This document shows positions 1 through 9,900 of a stretch of 64,000 bases of DNA, piece by piece. This DNA comes from an uncultured Eubacteriales bacterium (GTDB taxonomy: Bacteria > Bacillota > Clostridia > Oscillospirales > CAG-272), in NCBI GenBank assembly GCA_934476315.1, contig CAKSNQ010000002.1:1-64000 (forward strand), written 5' to 3'. The notes beneath the pieces were generated by a model. That model was not told where the DNA came from. It was given only the letters and a program-made list of their open reading frames with translations, and did not search any database. The number at the start of each line of letters is the position of its first letter. Within the stretch, counting starts at the first letter, position 1. A program made the position numbers and the translations under genes.

Positions 1-17
1 TTTGCGACAGCTTCGCT

Positions 18-46
18 ATTATACCACCTTGTTCCACTCTTGTCAA
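18..46 (-). promoter_or_regulatory. Sigma-A promoter for a gene left of the window
   Basis: On the minus strand TTGACA (41-46) and TATAAT (18-23) are separated by exactly 17 bases, a perfect consensus. It must drive a gene that begins outside the window to the left. Confidence 0.8.
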
Positions 47-120
47 TACCTTTTGCGCAAGTTTTTTGATTTTTTTCGACAAGTCGCCGGAATTTGTCAT
101 TATGCTACATTGAATATATA

Positions 121-156
121 GGGGCGTAAAAAACTCATACGAGTTCTCTACACCCC
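121..156 (-). terminator. Hairpin after the lipoprotein gene
   Basis: GGGGCGTA (121-128) pairs with TACACCCC (149-156) with one mismatch, and AACTC/GAGTT form an inner stem. It sits 7 bases beyond the stop of the lipoprotein gene. There is no clear U-tract, so termination is plausible rather than certain. Confidence 0.5.
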
Positions 157-162
157 CGAATG

Positions 163-2379
163 TCATTTCAGGAAAATATGAATATAACGATCGCCCCGGG
201 TGACGTACGAAAAGCTGTACGTTCCCTGCAAATCCGTCGGCAGGTCGGAAAAAGCCTTGCGCACTGCGTCGGCAAACGGCGCTTCCGCGGAATAGCAAAT
301 CTCGATTTTCTCCTCCCCCGACCGGACGAGAAATTCAATGACCGCCGTCAGCTCCTCCTGCGAGGCGACCTCCAGGTCAACGCCATCTCCGATGATGGCG
401 TAGCGGAAGTAATCAAAAGGCGCGTCGGCGCATATTTCACTGAACGGGTGTGACAGCCAGCCGTTCTCAAGGTGCTTTGTATCGAGCAGTGCGCCCTCGT
501 CCATGAACACGTACGCCATGGAAACGTTGCCCATCGAGTCGCGCGCCCAAGTCACGTCGCATGCGTACCACACACCGTCGATCTGATATTTATTCCACGC
601 GTGACCGCCGCCGTCCATGGTGCCGACAATTTCGTTGCAGGGGATACCCTCCATGACGCACAGGAGTCGGAACGCCCCGGCAAAGCCGTCGCAAACGGCA
701 ACGTGGTCGATCAGCGCGCCATAGGCGGTAAAGCTCGTATAATTCCCGTGCTCCGTCCGTGCGACCTCGGTGGCGAGGTGGGTATCATAGGTAACGGTAC
801 GGGCAAGGTATTCGTAGATGGCAAGAACTTTTTCGTAGTCGCTCATACCGTCGTCCACAATGGAGCGCAACACGCGTTTCGCTTCCTCGTAGGTGGCTTT
901 TGCCTGTGCTGCGAGTGCGCCGTCCCCGACAAATTCCGGACGGACGCCAAGCGGGAGCAGTCCCAGCTCGTACACCGTACGTATCGGTTGCACCGCGGTA
1001 TTTTTCTCCACAGCGAAGTCGTCATAGTCCCCGGCGCGTCCGGTTTCGGAAGCAAAAGCGGCGTCCCCGTACGGCTCCGTTTTCTGCTGGTCACTCGTGC
1101 GGGTGTTGAATGTTCCTGTGAATTTCAGGCGGTAGATCAGTGTTTGCCCGTCGAGCGCGTAGGCAATGTCCGTGTTCATGGGAAAGCTGAACATGGACAG
1201 CGCCTCTTGCATGAGCGCGCTCTCGTTTTCGCAAAATTCCGCCGCATATGTATCGGCAATGTAGAAACGGAAATCCCCCGTCATGGTTCCGTCCGTTTCA
1301 CACCGGACGGGCGCCTCGACCAGCGACAGGTAGCGAAGGATATGGCAGAGCTGTTCAAAATCCTCCACCACGAAGTCCCGCGTCTCGCCGCAGAACTGAT
1401 AGGAGCGCCCGTAATACTCCAACGCCGTCTCGTCGACGGCGGGGATGGACAGCACCCGCTCCAGCCCGGTCTCGGAACACCGCAGGGTCAGCGTGTGCGC
1501 CGTGCTCTTATCGTATTCCCGCACTGCATCACCGCTCCGGCAATCGACCGTCGTGCCGCCGTCCAGCTTATAGGTGTGCTTCCCGCCGCACGCGCAGGCA
1601 AAGCGAATCTCCGGCAAGGGAAAATGAACACTGTCATACACGACGCGCACGTCCGCCAAAGCCCGGCTGTCCGCGATGGCAACAGCAAGCTGTTCTCTGC
1701 CCTGCGGGAAATCCAGAAGTAATGAATATTCTCCCGCCGCAAGCGCGTCCAGCGCGGTGCAGGAAATTGTCAGCGTGCCGCCGTTCCATGTCCAGTCCCG
1801 ATCTGTCAGCGACATGCCGTACACGCCTTTCGGGGCAGCGTCAGACGCAACCGCCAGTTTCAGGTCGGTGCCTCTCGCCTTATCATAGCGGACAACGGTG
1901 CTGTCCGTGTAAACCGCCGTGACCGTCACAGTCTCCCCGGTCATGGTCAGCGTCACGTCGGGCAGGACGGAAAAACGTGTGCCGTTGCGCTCCCAATGGC
2001 TGAATCTCTGCCCCTCCGTCCGCTGCGGCGCGTGCAGGAAGAACACCGAGCCGGCGGCATACGTCGAGGAGGACAATGTGCGGCTCTCCGCGCCGGAGAA
2101 AGTCAGGGGCTCACGCACGACCGATGGCTTCGGGTCGGTCGGGTCGGTTGGGTCGGTGGGGTCAGTTGGGTCAATTGGGTCAATCGGGTCAATTGGGTCC
2201 GTCGGGTCGGTGGGGTCAGTCGGGCCGGTGGGATCCGTCGGGTCGATTGGGTCGGTTGGGTCACTCGGACCAGAGGGGTCGCTCGGGTCGTCCGGATGCT
2301 CCGGCGTTTGCGGTGTGCATGCGCAAAGCAGGAGCGCAAGCAACAGCAAAACCGCTGCTACGCGACAAAAATGATTCAT
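163..2379 (-). CDS. Lipoprotein with Asp-Pro-Thr repeats and a transglutaminase-like domain
   Basis: The 738 aa product starts with a signal peptide ending in a lipobox (LLLCAC), so it should be anchored to the outer face of the membrane. Residues about 28-90 are a spacer of D-P-T/S repeats, probably spanning the wall. A region of beta-rich repeats follows, then a transglutaminase-like (cysteine-protease fold) domain at about 510-650 with all three expected catalytic residues: Cys in AVCDGF (near 561), His in GGHAWN (near 591) and Asp in ACDVTW (near 607). Such domains crosslink or hydrolyse peptide or amide bonds at the surface; the substrate cannot be told. It is a single-gene unit with its own promoter (2456-2484). 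Confidence 0.85.
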   Translation of the reverse strand: MNHFCRVAAVLLLLALLLCACTPQTPEHPDDPSDPSGPSDPTDPIDPTDPTGPTDPTDPTDPIDPIDPIDPTDPTDPTDPTDPKPSVVREPLTFSGAESRTLSSSTYAAGSVFFLHAPQRTEGQRFSHWERNGTRFSVLPDVTLTMTGETVTVTAVYTDSTVVRYDKARGTDLKLAVASDAAPKGVYGMSLTDRDWTWNGGTLTISCTALDALAAGEYSLLLDFPQGREQLAVAIADSRALADVRVVYDSVHFPLPEIRFACACGGKHTYKLDGGTTVDCRSGDAVREYDKSTAHTLTLRCSETGLERVLSIPAVDETALEYYGRSYQFCGETRDFVVEDFEQLCHILRYLSLVEAPVRCETDGTMTGDFRFYIADTYAAEFCENESALMQEALSMFSFPMNTDIAYALDGQTLIYRLKFTGTFNTRTSDQQKTEPYGDAAFASETGRAGDYDDFAVEKNTAVQPIRTVYELGLLPLGVRPEFVGDGALAAQAKATYEEAKRVLRSIVDDGMSDYEKVLAIYEYLARTVTYDTHLATEVARTEHGNYTSFTAYGALIDHVAVCDGFAGAFRLLCVMEGIPCNEIVGTMDGGGHAWNKYQIDGVWYACDVTWARDSMGNVSMAYVFMDEGALLDTKHLENGWLSHPFSEICADAPFDYFRYAIIGDGVDLEVASQEELTAVIEFLVRSGEEKIEICYSAEAPFADAVRKAFSDLPTDLQGTYSFSYVTRGDRYIHIFLK
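2134..2300 (-). repeat. 9 bp coding minisatellite (Asp-Pro-Thr/Ser)
   Basis: About eighteen degenerate copies of a 9 bp unit (GGGTCGGTN on the plus strand) lie in frame inside the lipoprotein gene and encode the D-P-T/S/I linker. The period is a multiple of three, so copy changes would alter linker length without breaking the frame. Confidence 0.85.
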
Positions 2380-2455
2380 GAAAAAACCTCACTTTGACTT
2401 TCGGCAGGAGATCGGACACGCGCCGCGGTTGCTCCCTGCCACAACTTTCCTTTGT

Positions 2456-2484
2456 ATTCTATCACATTTTCCGCGAAATTACAA
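2456..2484 (-). promoter_or_regulatory. Promoter of the lipoprotein gene
   Basis: On the minus strand TTGTAA (2479-2484) and TAGAAT (2456-2461) are 17 bases apart, about 75 bases before the start codon. Confidence 0.55.
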
Positions 2485-2512
2485 GGGAAATTTCGCGGCG
2501 ACGCATGAGCGC

Positions 2513-2552
2513 AAAAAAGCGACGCGCCGGAGAATCCCCCATGGCGCGCCGC
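2513..2552 (-). terminator. Rho-independent terminator of nrdDG
   Basis: Read on the minus strand, GCGGCGCGCC (543-552 of the 2 kb block, i.e. 2543-2552) pairs with GGCGCGTCGC (2519-2528) with one G-U pair and is followed by six U residues (2513-2518). It follows the nrdG stop. Confidence 0.7.
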
Positions 2553-2607
2553 AAATAACTTTGCCCGATTTTCCCCCCGCGCTATCCGTCCCCGCTCCCG
2601 GTCAAAG

Positions 2608-3126
2608 TCACCCCTGCCAAAGCACGGGGTGCCCGGCGCGCAGGGACGCGGGCATATCCAGAATCCGCTGATTTTCACTGCCGCGGAAGCGAAGCGAAAT
2701 ATTGCGCTTTTGTTGCACAAACTCGCCGTCCACAAGGACATCCAGCAGTGAAAGCATCTCGTCCGTCACCTCACAGCGCGCGCGGCTCTCCCCCATCAGC
2801 TCCTCGTAGGTGTATCCGGAGAACGCCCAGACGGTTTTCCCCGGGCACTCTCCGCGAATCCGACGGAGCAGCGGCAAAAGCGCCCGCTGGTTCTCCGGCT
2901 CGAACGGCTCGCCGCCAAGCAGGGTAATGCCCGCAATATAGGACGGCGCGAGCGACGCGATCAGCGCCTGCTCGGTCTCGGCAGTGTAGGGCTGACCGTA
3001 GGAAAAATCCCACGTCTGCGGCTGAAAGCATCCCGGGCAGTGGTGCGTACAGCCCGAAACAAACAGGACGGTACGCACGCCGATGCCGTTGGCAATGTCG
3101 CAGTATTTGATATTGCCGTAATTCAT
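2608..3126 (-). CDS. nrdG: Anaerobic ribonucleotide reductase activating protein
   Basis: This 172 aa radical-SAM protein carries the cluster motif in SGCTHHCPGC (CxxxCxxC type) near residue 25 and the GGEPF loop near residue 85. The family uses S-adenosylmethionine and a [4Fe-4S] cluster to put the glycyl radical on NrdD. Its ATG overlaps the nrdD stop codon by one base, so the two are translationally coupled. Length is normal for the family. It acts in the cytoplasm in strict anaerobes. Confidence 0.95.
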   Translation of the reverse strand: MNYGNIKYCDIANGIGVRTVLFVSGCTHHCPGCFQPQTWDFSYGQPYTAETEQALIASLAPSYIAGITLLGGEPFEPENQRALLPLLRRIRGECPGKTVWAFSGYTYEELMGESRARCEVTDEMLSLLDVLVDGEFVQQKRNISLRFRGSENQRILDMPASLRAGHPVLWQG

Positions 3127-5315
3127 TACAGATGAAGAACCCTTTCCTTGATCTCCTGCGTTCTGCCCTGATTCCAGAACTGTGAGCCGATGTAGCCGCA
3201 GGTACGTCTGGCAACGTTCATCTTGCTCTGATCCTCATTGCCGCAGTTGGGGCAACGCCAGACCAGCTTGCCGTCTTCCTCGACGATCTGAATCTCGCCA
3301 TCGTAGCCGCACACCTGGCAATAGTCGCTCTTGGTGTTCAGCTCGGCGTACATGATGTGATCGTAGATGAACTTCATGACCTCCAGCACCGCGGGGATGT
3401 TCTGCTGCATGTTGGGAACCTCGACGTACGAGATCGCACCGCCGGGTGAGAGCGCCTGGAATTTGGCTTCTCTGAGCAGCTTATCGAAGGCGTCGATCGG
3501 CTCCGTCACATGGATGTGGTAGGAGTTGGTGATATAGCTCTTGTCGGTGACACCCGGGATGATGCCGAAGCGCTTTTGCAGGCACTTGGCAAACTTATAG
3601 GTCGTGGATTCCATGGGGGTACCGTAGAGAGAATAGTGGATATTCTCGGCGTTGCGCCACTTCATGCACGCCTCGTTGAGCTTTTCCATGACCTTCAGCC
3701 CGAACGCCTCACCCTCCGGCTCGGTCAGCTTCTTACCCGTCACCTCATACACACACTCCCACAGTCCCGCATAACCCAGCGAGATGGTGGAATATCCGCC
3801 GTACAGGAGCTTGTCGATGGTCTCGCCCTTTTTCAGACGCGCCAGCGCGCCGTGCTGCCAAAGGATGGGCGCCGCATCCGAGAGCGTTCCCTTCAGGCGC
3901 TTGTGGCGGCACTGCAACGCGCGGTGGCAAAGCTCCAGCCGCTCGTCCAGAACCTCCCAGAATCTCTTCTCACTTTGCCCGTCACGGCAGGCGGTGCAGG
4001 CGACGTCCACCAGGTTGATAGTGACAACGCCTTGGTTGAATCTGCCATAATACTTCGGCTGATCGTTTTCATCCCGCCACGGCGTCAGGAAGCTGCGGCA
4101 ACCCATGCAGGTGTAGCAGTGCCCCTCGCCCTTCTCGTCCACCTTGAGCTTCAGCATGACCTTCTCGGAAATATAGTCCGGCACCATGCGCTTGGCGGTG
4201 CACTTCGCCGCCAGCTCGGTCAGATACCAGTACGGCGTATCCTCGCGGATGTTGTCCTCCTCCAGCACGTAGATGAGCTTGGGGAACGCGGGCGTCACCC
4301 AGACGCCGACCTCGTTCTTGGTACCCATGATGCGCTGGGTGAGCACTTCCTCAATGATGATCGCCAGATCACGCTTTTCCTGTTCATTCTTCGCCTCATT
4401 CAGGTACATGAAGACGGTGATGAACGGCGCCTGTCCGTTGGTGGTCAGGAGCGTGACGACCTGGTACTGAATGATCTGCACGCCGCGCTTGATCTCCTCG
4501 CGCAGGCGCTTTTCCACCAGCGACGCGATCTGATCCTGCGGCATGTCGATGTGAAATTCGCGGATTTCGTCCTCAACCTGGCGGCGGATCTTGTCGCGGG
4601 AAATCTGAACGAACGGCGCCAGATGCGTCAGCGAGATGGATTGTCCGCCGTACTGATTGGACGCCACCTGCGCGATGATCTGCGTCGCGATATTGCACGC
4701 AGTGGAGAACGAGTGCGGCTTTTCAATCATGGTGCCGGAGATGACCGTGCCGTTCTGCAGCATGTCCTCCAGGTTGACCAGGTCGCAGTTGTGCATGTGC
4801 TGAGCAAAATAATCCGCATCGTGGAAGTGGATGATGCCCTCCTCATGCGCCCGCACGATCTCCTCGGGGAGCAGAACGCGACGCGTCAGGTCCTTGCTGA
4901 CCTCGCCCGCCATGTAGTCGCGCTGCACCGAGTTGACGGTCGGGTTTTTGTTGGAATTCTCCTGCTTCACTTCCTCGTTGTTGCACTCGATGAGCGAGAG
5001 AATTTTATTATCGGTTGTGTTCGCCACACGCGCCAGGTTCCGGGTAAAGCGGTAGCGGATGTAGCGCTTTGCCGTCTCGGGCGCTCCCTGAAGAATAATG
5101 TGCGTCTCAACCAGCTCCTGAATTTCCTCGACCGACAGTGCACGTCCGATGTCGTTGCAATAGTCCTCGATCACAAGAGAAATGTAGTCGATCTGACGTT
5201 CTGTCAGTTCCGGCTTGCCCTCTGTTTCGTTGTTTGCCTTACGGATTGCGTTTTTGATCTTACCCCGGTCGAAATTTTCCTCAGCGCCGTTTCTCTTGAT
5301 GATCCTCATAGCCAT
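3126..5315 (-). CDS. nrdD: Anaerobic (class III) ribonucleoside-triphosphate reductase
   Basis: The 729 aa enzyme reduces NTPs to dNTPs under anaerobic conditions. An N-terminal ATP-cone (residues about 3-95, start MRIIKRNGAEENF) senses ATP/dATP. The C-terminal zinc site shows as CQVCGYDGE and WRCPNCGNED, and the glycyl-radical loop as RRTCGYIGSQFWNQGRTQE close to the C-terminus. It is co-transcribed with nrdG. Upstream lie a promoter and three NrdR-type boxes, so NrdR repression is predicted. No aerobic nrdAB or nrdJ is in the window. Confidence 0.97.
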   Translation of the reverse strand: MAMRIIKRNGAEENFDRGKIKNAIRKANNETEGKPELTERQIDYISLVIEDYCNDIGRALSVEEIQELVETHIILQGAPETAKRYIRYRFTRNLARVANTTDNKILSLIECNNEEVKQENSNKNPTVNSVQRDYMAGEVSKDLTRRVLLPEEIVRAHEEGIIHFHDADYFAQHMHNCDLVNLEDMLQNGTVISGTMIEKPHSFSTACNIATQIIAQVASNQYGGQSISLTHLAPFVQISRDKIRRQVEDEIREFHIDMPQDQIASLVEKRLREEIKRGVQIIQYQVVTLLTTNGQAPFITVFMYLNEAKNEQEKRDLAIIIEEVLTQRIMGTKNEVGVWVTPAFPKLIYVLEEDNIREDTPYWYLTELAAKCTAKRMVPDYISEKVMLKLKVDEKGEGHCYTCMGCRSFLTPWRDENDQPKYYGRFNQGVVTINLVDVACTACRDGQSEKRFWEVLDERLELCHRALQCRHKRLKGTLSDAAPILWQHGALARLKKGETIDKLLYGGYSTISLGYAGLWECVYEVTGKKLTEPEGEAFGLKVMEKLNEACMKWRNAENIHYSLYGTPMESTTYKFAKCLQKRFGIIPGVTDKSYITNSYHIHVTEPIDAFDKLLREAKFQALSPGGAISYVEVPNMQQNIPAVLEVMKFIYDHIMYAELNTKSDYCQVCGYDGEIQIVEEDGKLVWRCPNCGNEDQSKMNVARRTCGYIGSQFWNQGRTQEIKERVLHL

Positions 5316-5418
5316 GCCCTTCCTTTTCGCGTATCGTTTCCTGCATTATAAGGTAAAAAAATCGTTTTACCGCCGTTCCGTCCCGCACTCTTGGAGGCGC
5401 AGGCGGCGACGCTCCTAC

Positions 5419-5447
5419 ATCATACCACATTTCCCCACATTTTGCAA
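5419..5447 (-). promoter_or_regulatory. Promoter of nrdDG
   Basis: On the minus strand TTGCAA (5442-5447) and TATGAT (5419-5424) have a 17 base spacer. The paired NrdR boxes begin only 9 bases upstream of the -35 element. Confidence 0.6.
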
Positions 5448-5455
5448 GAGGTAAA

Positions 5456-5502
5456 ACACAATATATTGAATATTTTTTCGAAAGTTGTGGAATATATTGT
5501 TT
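5456..5502 (-). promoter_or_regulatory. Tandem NrdR boxes of nrdDG
   Basis: Two palindromic sites, ACACAATATATTGAAT (5456-5471) and GTGGAATATATTGTTT (5487-5502), match the known NrdR box consensus (acaCwAtATaTwGtgt). Their starts are 31 bases apart, about three helical turns, which is the conserved spacing for NrdR tandem boxes. Confidence 0.8.
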
Positions 5503-5617
5503 CCTTTTTGCGAATTTTTGCAAGCGGGACAAGGGAAATCCGGGATTTTACGCCTGTTTTCAACGGGTTTTCCCGATTCCCTGGCGTGGTTGCTTTTTCG
5601 GAACGCGCCGCCGATCG

Positions 5618-5633
5618 GCACAATATATTGTAT
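5618..5633. promoter_or_regulatory. Third, distal NrdR-like box
   Basis: GCACAATATATTGTAT (5618-5633) has the same CAATATATTG core as the two proximal boxes but lies about 120 bases further upstream, between nrdD and the divergent glycosidase gene. The rest of the gap to 5882 shows no clear feature. Confidence 0.6.
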
Positions 5634-5882
5634 CATTGATTGTTTCTTGTGTCAATATCTTGCTTATCAAAAGGTGATAACAAATCCAACAAAAAACAGA
5701 TCCCCTATTTTGACATTTTGCCGAAAAAGGGAACATACTCCCTCCGATTCCATTTTTACCCTTTGAGCGACCACAGTGCACCCGCTCCGCCCCAAAAAAC
5801 CGAGCTCCGCATGACAGGCAATAGTGCCAATTTCACCCCCCGAATTTTGGTTATTTTTTTGACCTCATTTTGGCGTTCCCCA

Positions 5883-5912
5883 TTGACAGTCCCGTTTTTT
5901 TTATGGTATAAT
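5883..5912 (+). promoter_or_regulatory. Promoter of the glycoside hydrolase gene
   Basis: TTGACA (5883-5888) and TATAAT (5907-5912) with an 18 base spacer lie about 75 bases before the start codon. Confidence 0.7.
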
Positions 5913-5988
5913 TGCTACAAGCGTTTGAACGAAGAACATCACAATCCGTCAAAATCGCCCAATAATAATTAGGAAAGGAATTTCATTG

Positions 5989-8900
5989 ATGAAACGACTG
6001 CTCACGCTCATTCTGGTCGGTGTGTTGATCTGCTCGTCGCTGTTCATGCTCAGCGCCTGCAAGGATGACCCCGATCCGACTCCGCCCGGTCCCTCCACGG
6101 ACGAAACCATCCCGCTCGTGGAAAACGGGGAGTTCCAATACCGCATTGTGTACAGCGACTTCGCTAACAACAATGTCAAAAACCTCGCCAAAGCCCTGCG
6201 AACCGGCTTACAAGCCGTGACCGGCACCAAGGTCACGATCGTAACCGACTGGGAGGACAAGGACGAGAACGCCGACATCAAGGAGATTCTCGTCGGAAAG
6301 ACCAACCGCGCCGCTTCCACCGAAGCGATGGACGGACTCTCCGACAAGGAATACGTCATCCGTCTGAGCGGCGCCAAGATCGTTCTGGCGGGCGGAGCCG
6401 ATGAGACTCTGGCTCTCGCCGTCAACTCCTTCCTTAAGAATCAGGTCGGATACATATCCGACAGCGAATTCACCGAAAACAAAACACTCAGTATTCCGAA
6501 AACACTGAACATTCTTCAGAAAATGGAGGACCCGAGCAATATGGTTATTCTGATCGGAAATCATGATGTTACCTATGTGGATTCCTTGCGCACCGCCCTC
6601 TCCGCCAACTACTCGTCGGTCACGGTCGTTGACCCCCACGAGGGCAACTTCAACGCGGCAGACGTCTTTGACGCTACCAAGAACACGCTGATCATCATCG
6701 CCGGCGCCGACACCGTTCCCAACACCGTGAGAGACGCCATCCCGGGCTATCTCGCAAACAAAGGACGTATCCTCACGCTCGGCGGTCCCGCGTTCTCCAA
6801 CACGACCTACGAGCTGGACGGAAACTGGTACAGCAAGGAGGACTTCCTTTACACCTCCCTGCTCCGCCTGGGGAGCTCGCAGAGACAGACCATCTTTGAC
6901 ACGACCAAGGCAGACACGCCCTCCAAGCCGTACATTTCCAAGGACGGCGATTCTGCGGCGCCGGTCATCGCCTTTGGCAACTTTGATCTGGACACGGCGT
7001 CCCCCGGCACCACCGATTCCAAGCTCCAGATGCGCTTCTCCACCAGCTACCTGAGAAACTGGGACTACTTCACCTACAACTTCACGCCCACACTGAAGAA
7101 CGGCAACACGTTCGGTTTCTGGGCGAAGGCGGGCGACAACCAAACCGACGGCATGTTCGTCGAGCTGACCGACAAGGCAGGCTCCCGTTGGACCTGCGGT
7201 GTCAAGCTTTCCACCGAGTGGAAGTATTACACGCTGACCCCCACCAACTTCAGATGGTGGCGCGACAGTACCGCGACCACGCTGACCGCTCCCGATTTCA
7301 GCCAGCTGACCAAATTCTCCATGGGCTTTGCATTAAGCGGGTACAGCATGGGGCAGGGCGCACATTCCATCTGCCTGTCGCACGTGGAAGTGCTTGAGGC
7401 TCCTCCGGTCAGCACGACCAACCTGACCATCGACGGTCTGGCGCCGGAGTACGAGATGTACCCCGTCACCAACGCCGCATCGTTCCGCACCTATGACAAT
7501 CAGGTCTTTGTCACCGACCGCAACTACACCATGCCCGAGGAGCTGGTTTCACGTCACCCGGGTCGTCAGGGCACCGGCTATGGCAAGTTGCGCGCCAACC
7601 GCTTCATTCCTCTCGTGGAAATCCAGGACGCCAAGGGTCTGCACTCCGGCTACCTGGCATGGATGACGCTGTTCTCCAGCACTACGAACAACAACGGTTC
7701 GATGGAGGGCTCGGTCATCGGCGGGATCTCCGCGGTTTCCAATGACTTCTACAACGCTTCCGGCATCGCCCTTGTCGGCGAGGTCGTGGACGCCATGATG
7801 CTTCCCGCTTACCTGACGCAGGGCGGTACCACCGAGTACACCTACATCGCGTCGGATACGGAGAGCGTTTCCGCAGGCGGCGCTTATGTAGACCTTTCCC
7901 GCGTCGGCTCCACGGAAAACGTCGTGATGGACATTGAGCTGTACCGCAACGGCGAGAGCATCAAGAAGATGGATTCCACCGTCTGCAAGCTGATCAAACA
8001 GTCCAACGACATCCGCCAGTCCTTCTACAACTACGATCTGTCGAGCGGCACTCCCGATCACGTAGTGGTCACGCTGAAGATCGACGGTCGGATCGTCGAC
8101 CGCATCGAGCACGACATCGTGTTCTGGTCGCCCAAGGCGGAATCCGATCGCCACTACATCTACAAAGAGGACGGCTACTTCAAGCAGGACGGCAAGATCA
8201 TCAACTTCTTCGGCGTCAACTACATGCCCTCCTACGGCGTTGCCGACACTGCCACCATCCCGAACGTCGGAACCACCTTTGAGCATTACATCCACTCCGC
8301 GGCATACGATCCCGAGGTCATTCACGACGACCTGCTCCACATCAAGGATATGGGCATGAACGCGGTCTCCGTCTTCATTCACGCACAGGGCGCGGATTCC
8401 AACAACATGCTCGACCTGATCCGTCAGTGCGACGAGCTGGGAATTTACGTTGACCTCTCCATCCGCTCCGGCAACTCCGACAACAGAGCGACGGGCGACT
8501 TCCTGTACTTCACCAAAGAAAACGCGGAAAAGCTGATCGTTCCCCAGCACTTCTCGGAAGTGGATAATATCATTGCCTACGACATCTGCTGGGAGCGTGC
8601 GATGGGCTCGTACGCCGCATCCGGCGACCTCGGACGTTACATCTACGACGCTCAGTGGCGTCAGTGGATTCTCGACCAGTACGGTTCGGTCGAGCACGCT
8701 GAGGCACTGTGGGGCTGCAAGGCGCCGCGCAACAGCGCAGGTCTGGTCGTCGGTCCCGACGACAACACCTTCGGCAATCCCACAGACAGCCAGGCGAAGA
8801 TGATCGCCGCTTACTACCGCTTCCTGGACGATGTCATTGCCGATGATTTCAACGCCACGTTCACCTACATGCGTCAATTCGACAACAACCACCTCTACTC

Positions 8901-9888
8901 CTTCCGTATGTCCATGTCGGGGAGCCCCTCTGTGAGCCCCGTCAATGGTCGTTACGACTTCCAGAGCCTGGCGGGTGCAGTCGATCTGATGGAGCCGGAG
9001 GGCTACGCGCTCGACGCCAACTCCGACGTCAGCATGCTTCAGATTCCGTTCGCCAACGCTTACGCACGCTACACCATGCCGGACGCGCCTGTTGTCTGGA
9101 AGGAGTACGGCAAGAGCAGCTGGACCGGTTCAAACTTCACCGATAACTCCTTGAGTCTGGAGAACACTGCAAACTACTACCGCAGAGTTCTGGAGTACGC
9201 TTATAAGAGCTACACCTCCGGCATGTTCTGCTGGTACTACGCCGGCGGCTTCCGTATCGGCGAAAACTCCGACTACGGCATCCTGAACCCGGATGGCTCC
9301 GATCGTCCCTGCACCACAGTACTTCGTCAGTACGCGCCGCTCTTCATTTCGCAGGGCGAGCGGCAGACGACCGGCGAAAAGCTGATTTCGATCGAGCGTG
9401 ACGAAAAGAACCCACGCGGTATCTACGACATGTTCCTCAAGATCAAGGATCAGCTCGCCAACCTGTTCAACACGGGCAAGACGTTCGACTTCATCAATAG
9501 CCAGCAGACCACCTTCGGCGAGAAGTTCTACGCTGAGGACGTGGTGGACATGGCAGTCGGCGGAACCAAGACCGACGGCGCTTACCCGCTGAAGTACGTC
9601 AACGGCATGGTCAAGGACTTCCAGACCTACGAAAAGGACGGCAAGACCTACGCACGCGTCACGGTGTGCAACACCGGTCACGCCGCTTGGGAAGAGGGTA
9701 CCATCTCGCTGGTCTCGACTGCTTCAAGCAAGGCGAAGATTGCCAAGTACACCTTCACCGAGGATGTTGACTATCTTGAGAACGTCGTCATTGATGTAGA
9801 GATTTCCGGCACCGGCGCACTTGAATTGCGCTTCGCATTCCGCAACGGACTGGAATTCGGTTACAATTACAAAACGACCATCAAGTAA
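5989..9888 (+). CDS. Large secreted lipoprotein, clan-A-like glycoside hydrolase
   Basis: The 1299 aa product begins with a lipoprotein signal (lipobox MLSAC near residue 24). Residues about 45-160 resemble the alpha/beta domain often found at the N-terminus of alpha-glucuronidases and hexosaminidases (ILVGKTNR, ...VLAGG). A galactose-binding-like beta domain follows (about 325-470). Residues about 740-1100 look like a TIM-barrel hydrolase: NIIAYDICWERA (acid/base candidate Glu near 867) and PVVWKEYG (nucleophile candidate Glu near 1038). A C-terminal beta domain closes it. I infer extracellular polysaccharide degradation; exact family and substrate are not recognisable. The ATG at 5989 is preferred over a TTG one codon earlier (AAAGGA upstream). 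Confidence 0.75.
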   Translation: MKRLLTLILVGVLICSSLFMLSACKDDPDPTPPGPSTDETIPLVENGEFQYRIVYSDFANNNVKNLAKALRTGLQAVTGTKVTIVTDWEDKDENADIKEILVGKTNRAASTEAMDGLSDKEYVIRLSGAKIVLAGGADETLALAVNSFLKNQVGYISDSEFTENKTLSIPKTLNILQKMEDPSNMVILIGNHDVTYVDSLRTALSANYSSVTVVDPHEGNFNAADVFDATKNTLIIIAGADTVPNTVRDAIPGYLANKGRILTLGGPAFSNTTYELDGNWYSKEDFLYTSLLRLGSSQRQTIFDTTKADTPSKPYISKDGDSAAPVIAFGNFDLDTASPGTTDSKLQMRFSTSYLRNWDYFTYNFTPTLKNGNTFGFWAKAGDNQTDGMFVELTDKAGSRWTCGVKLSTEWKYYTLTPTNFRWWRDSTATTLTAPDFSQLTKFSMGFALSGYSMGQGAHSICLSHVEVLEAPPVSTTNLTIDGLAPEYEMYPVTNAASFRTYDNQVFVTDRNYTMPEELVSRHPGRQGTGYGKLRANRFIPLVEIQDAKGLHSGYLAWMTLFSSTTNNNGSMEGSVIGGISAVSNDFYNASGIALVGEVVDAMMLPAYLTQGGTTEYTYIASDTESVSAGGAYVDLSRVGSTENVVMDIELYRNGESIKKMDSTVCKLIKQSNDIRQSFYNYDLSSGTPDHVVVTLKIDGRIVDRIEHDIVFWSPKAESDRHYIYKEDGYFKQDGKIINFFGVNYMPSYGVADTATIPNVGTTFEHYIHSAAYDPEVIHDDLLHIKDMGMNAVSVFIHAQGADSNNMLDLIRQCDELGIYVDLSIRSGNSDNRATGDFLYFTKENAEKLIVPQHFSEVDNIIAYDICWERAMGSYAASGDLGRYIYDAQWRQWILDQYGSVEHAEALWGCKAPRNSAGLVVGPDDNTFGNPTDSQAKMIAAYYRFLDDVIADDFNATFTYMRQFDNNHLYSFRMSMSGSPSVSPVNGRYDFQSLAGAVDLMEPEGYALDANSDVSMLQIPFANAYARYTMPDAPVVWKEYGKSSWTGSNFTDNSLSLENTANYYRRVLEYAYKSYTSGMFCWYYAGGFRIGENSDYGILNPDGSDRPCTTVLRQYAPLFISQGERQTTGEKLISIERDEKNPRGIYDMFLKIKDQLANLFNTGKTFDFINSQQTTFGEKFYAEDVVDMAVGGTKTDGAYPLKYVNGMVKDFQTYEKDGKTYARVTVCNTGHAAWEEGTISLVSTASSKAKIAKYTFTEDVDYLENVVIDVEISGTGALELRFAFRNGLEFGYNYKTTIK

Positions 9889-9900
9889 TTCAGACCTAAC

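Noticed and set aside
3510..5351. A 613-codon plus-strand open frame
   Set aside because: It is antisense to nrdD, whose motifs and length are conclusive.
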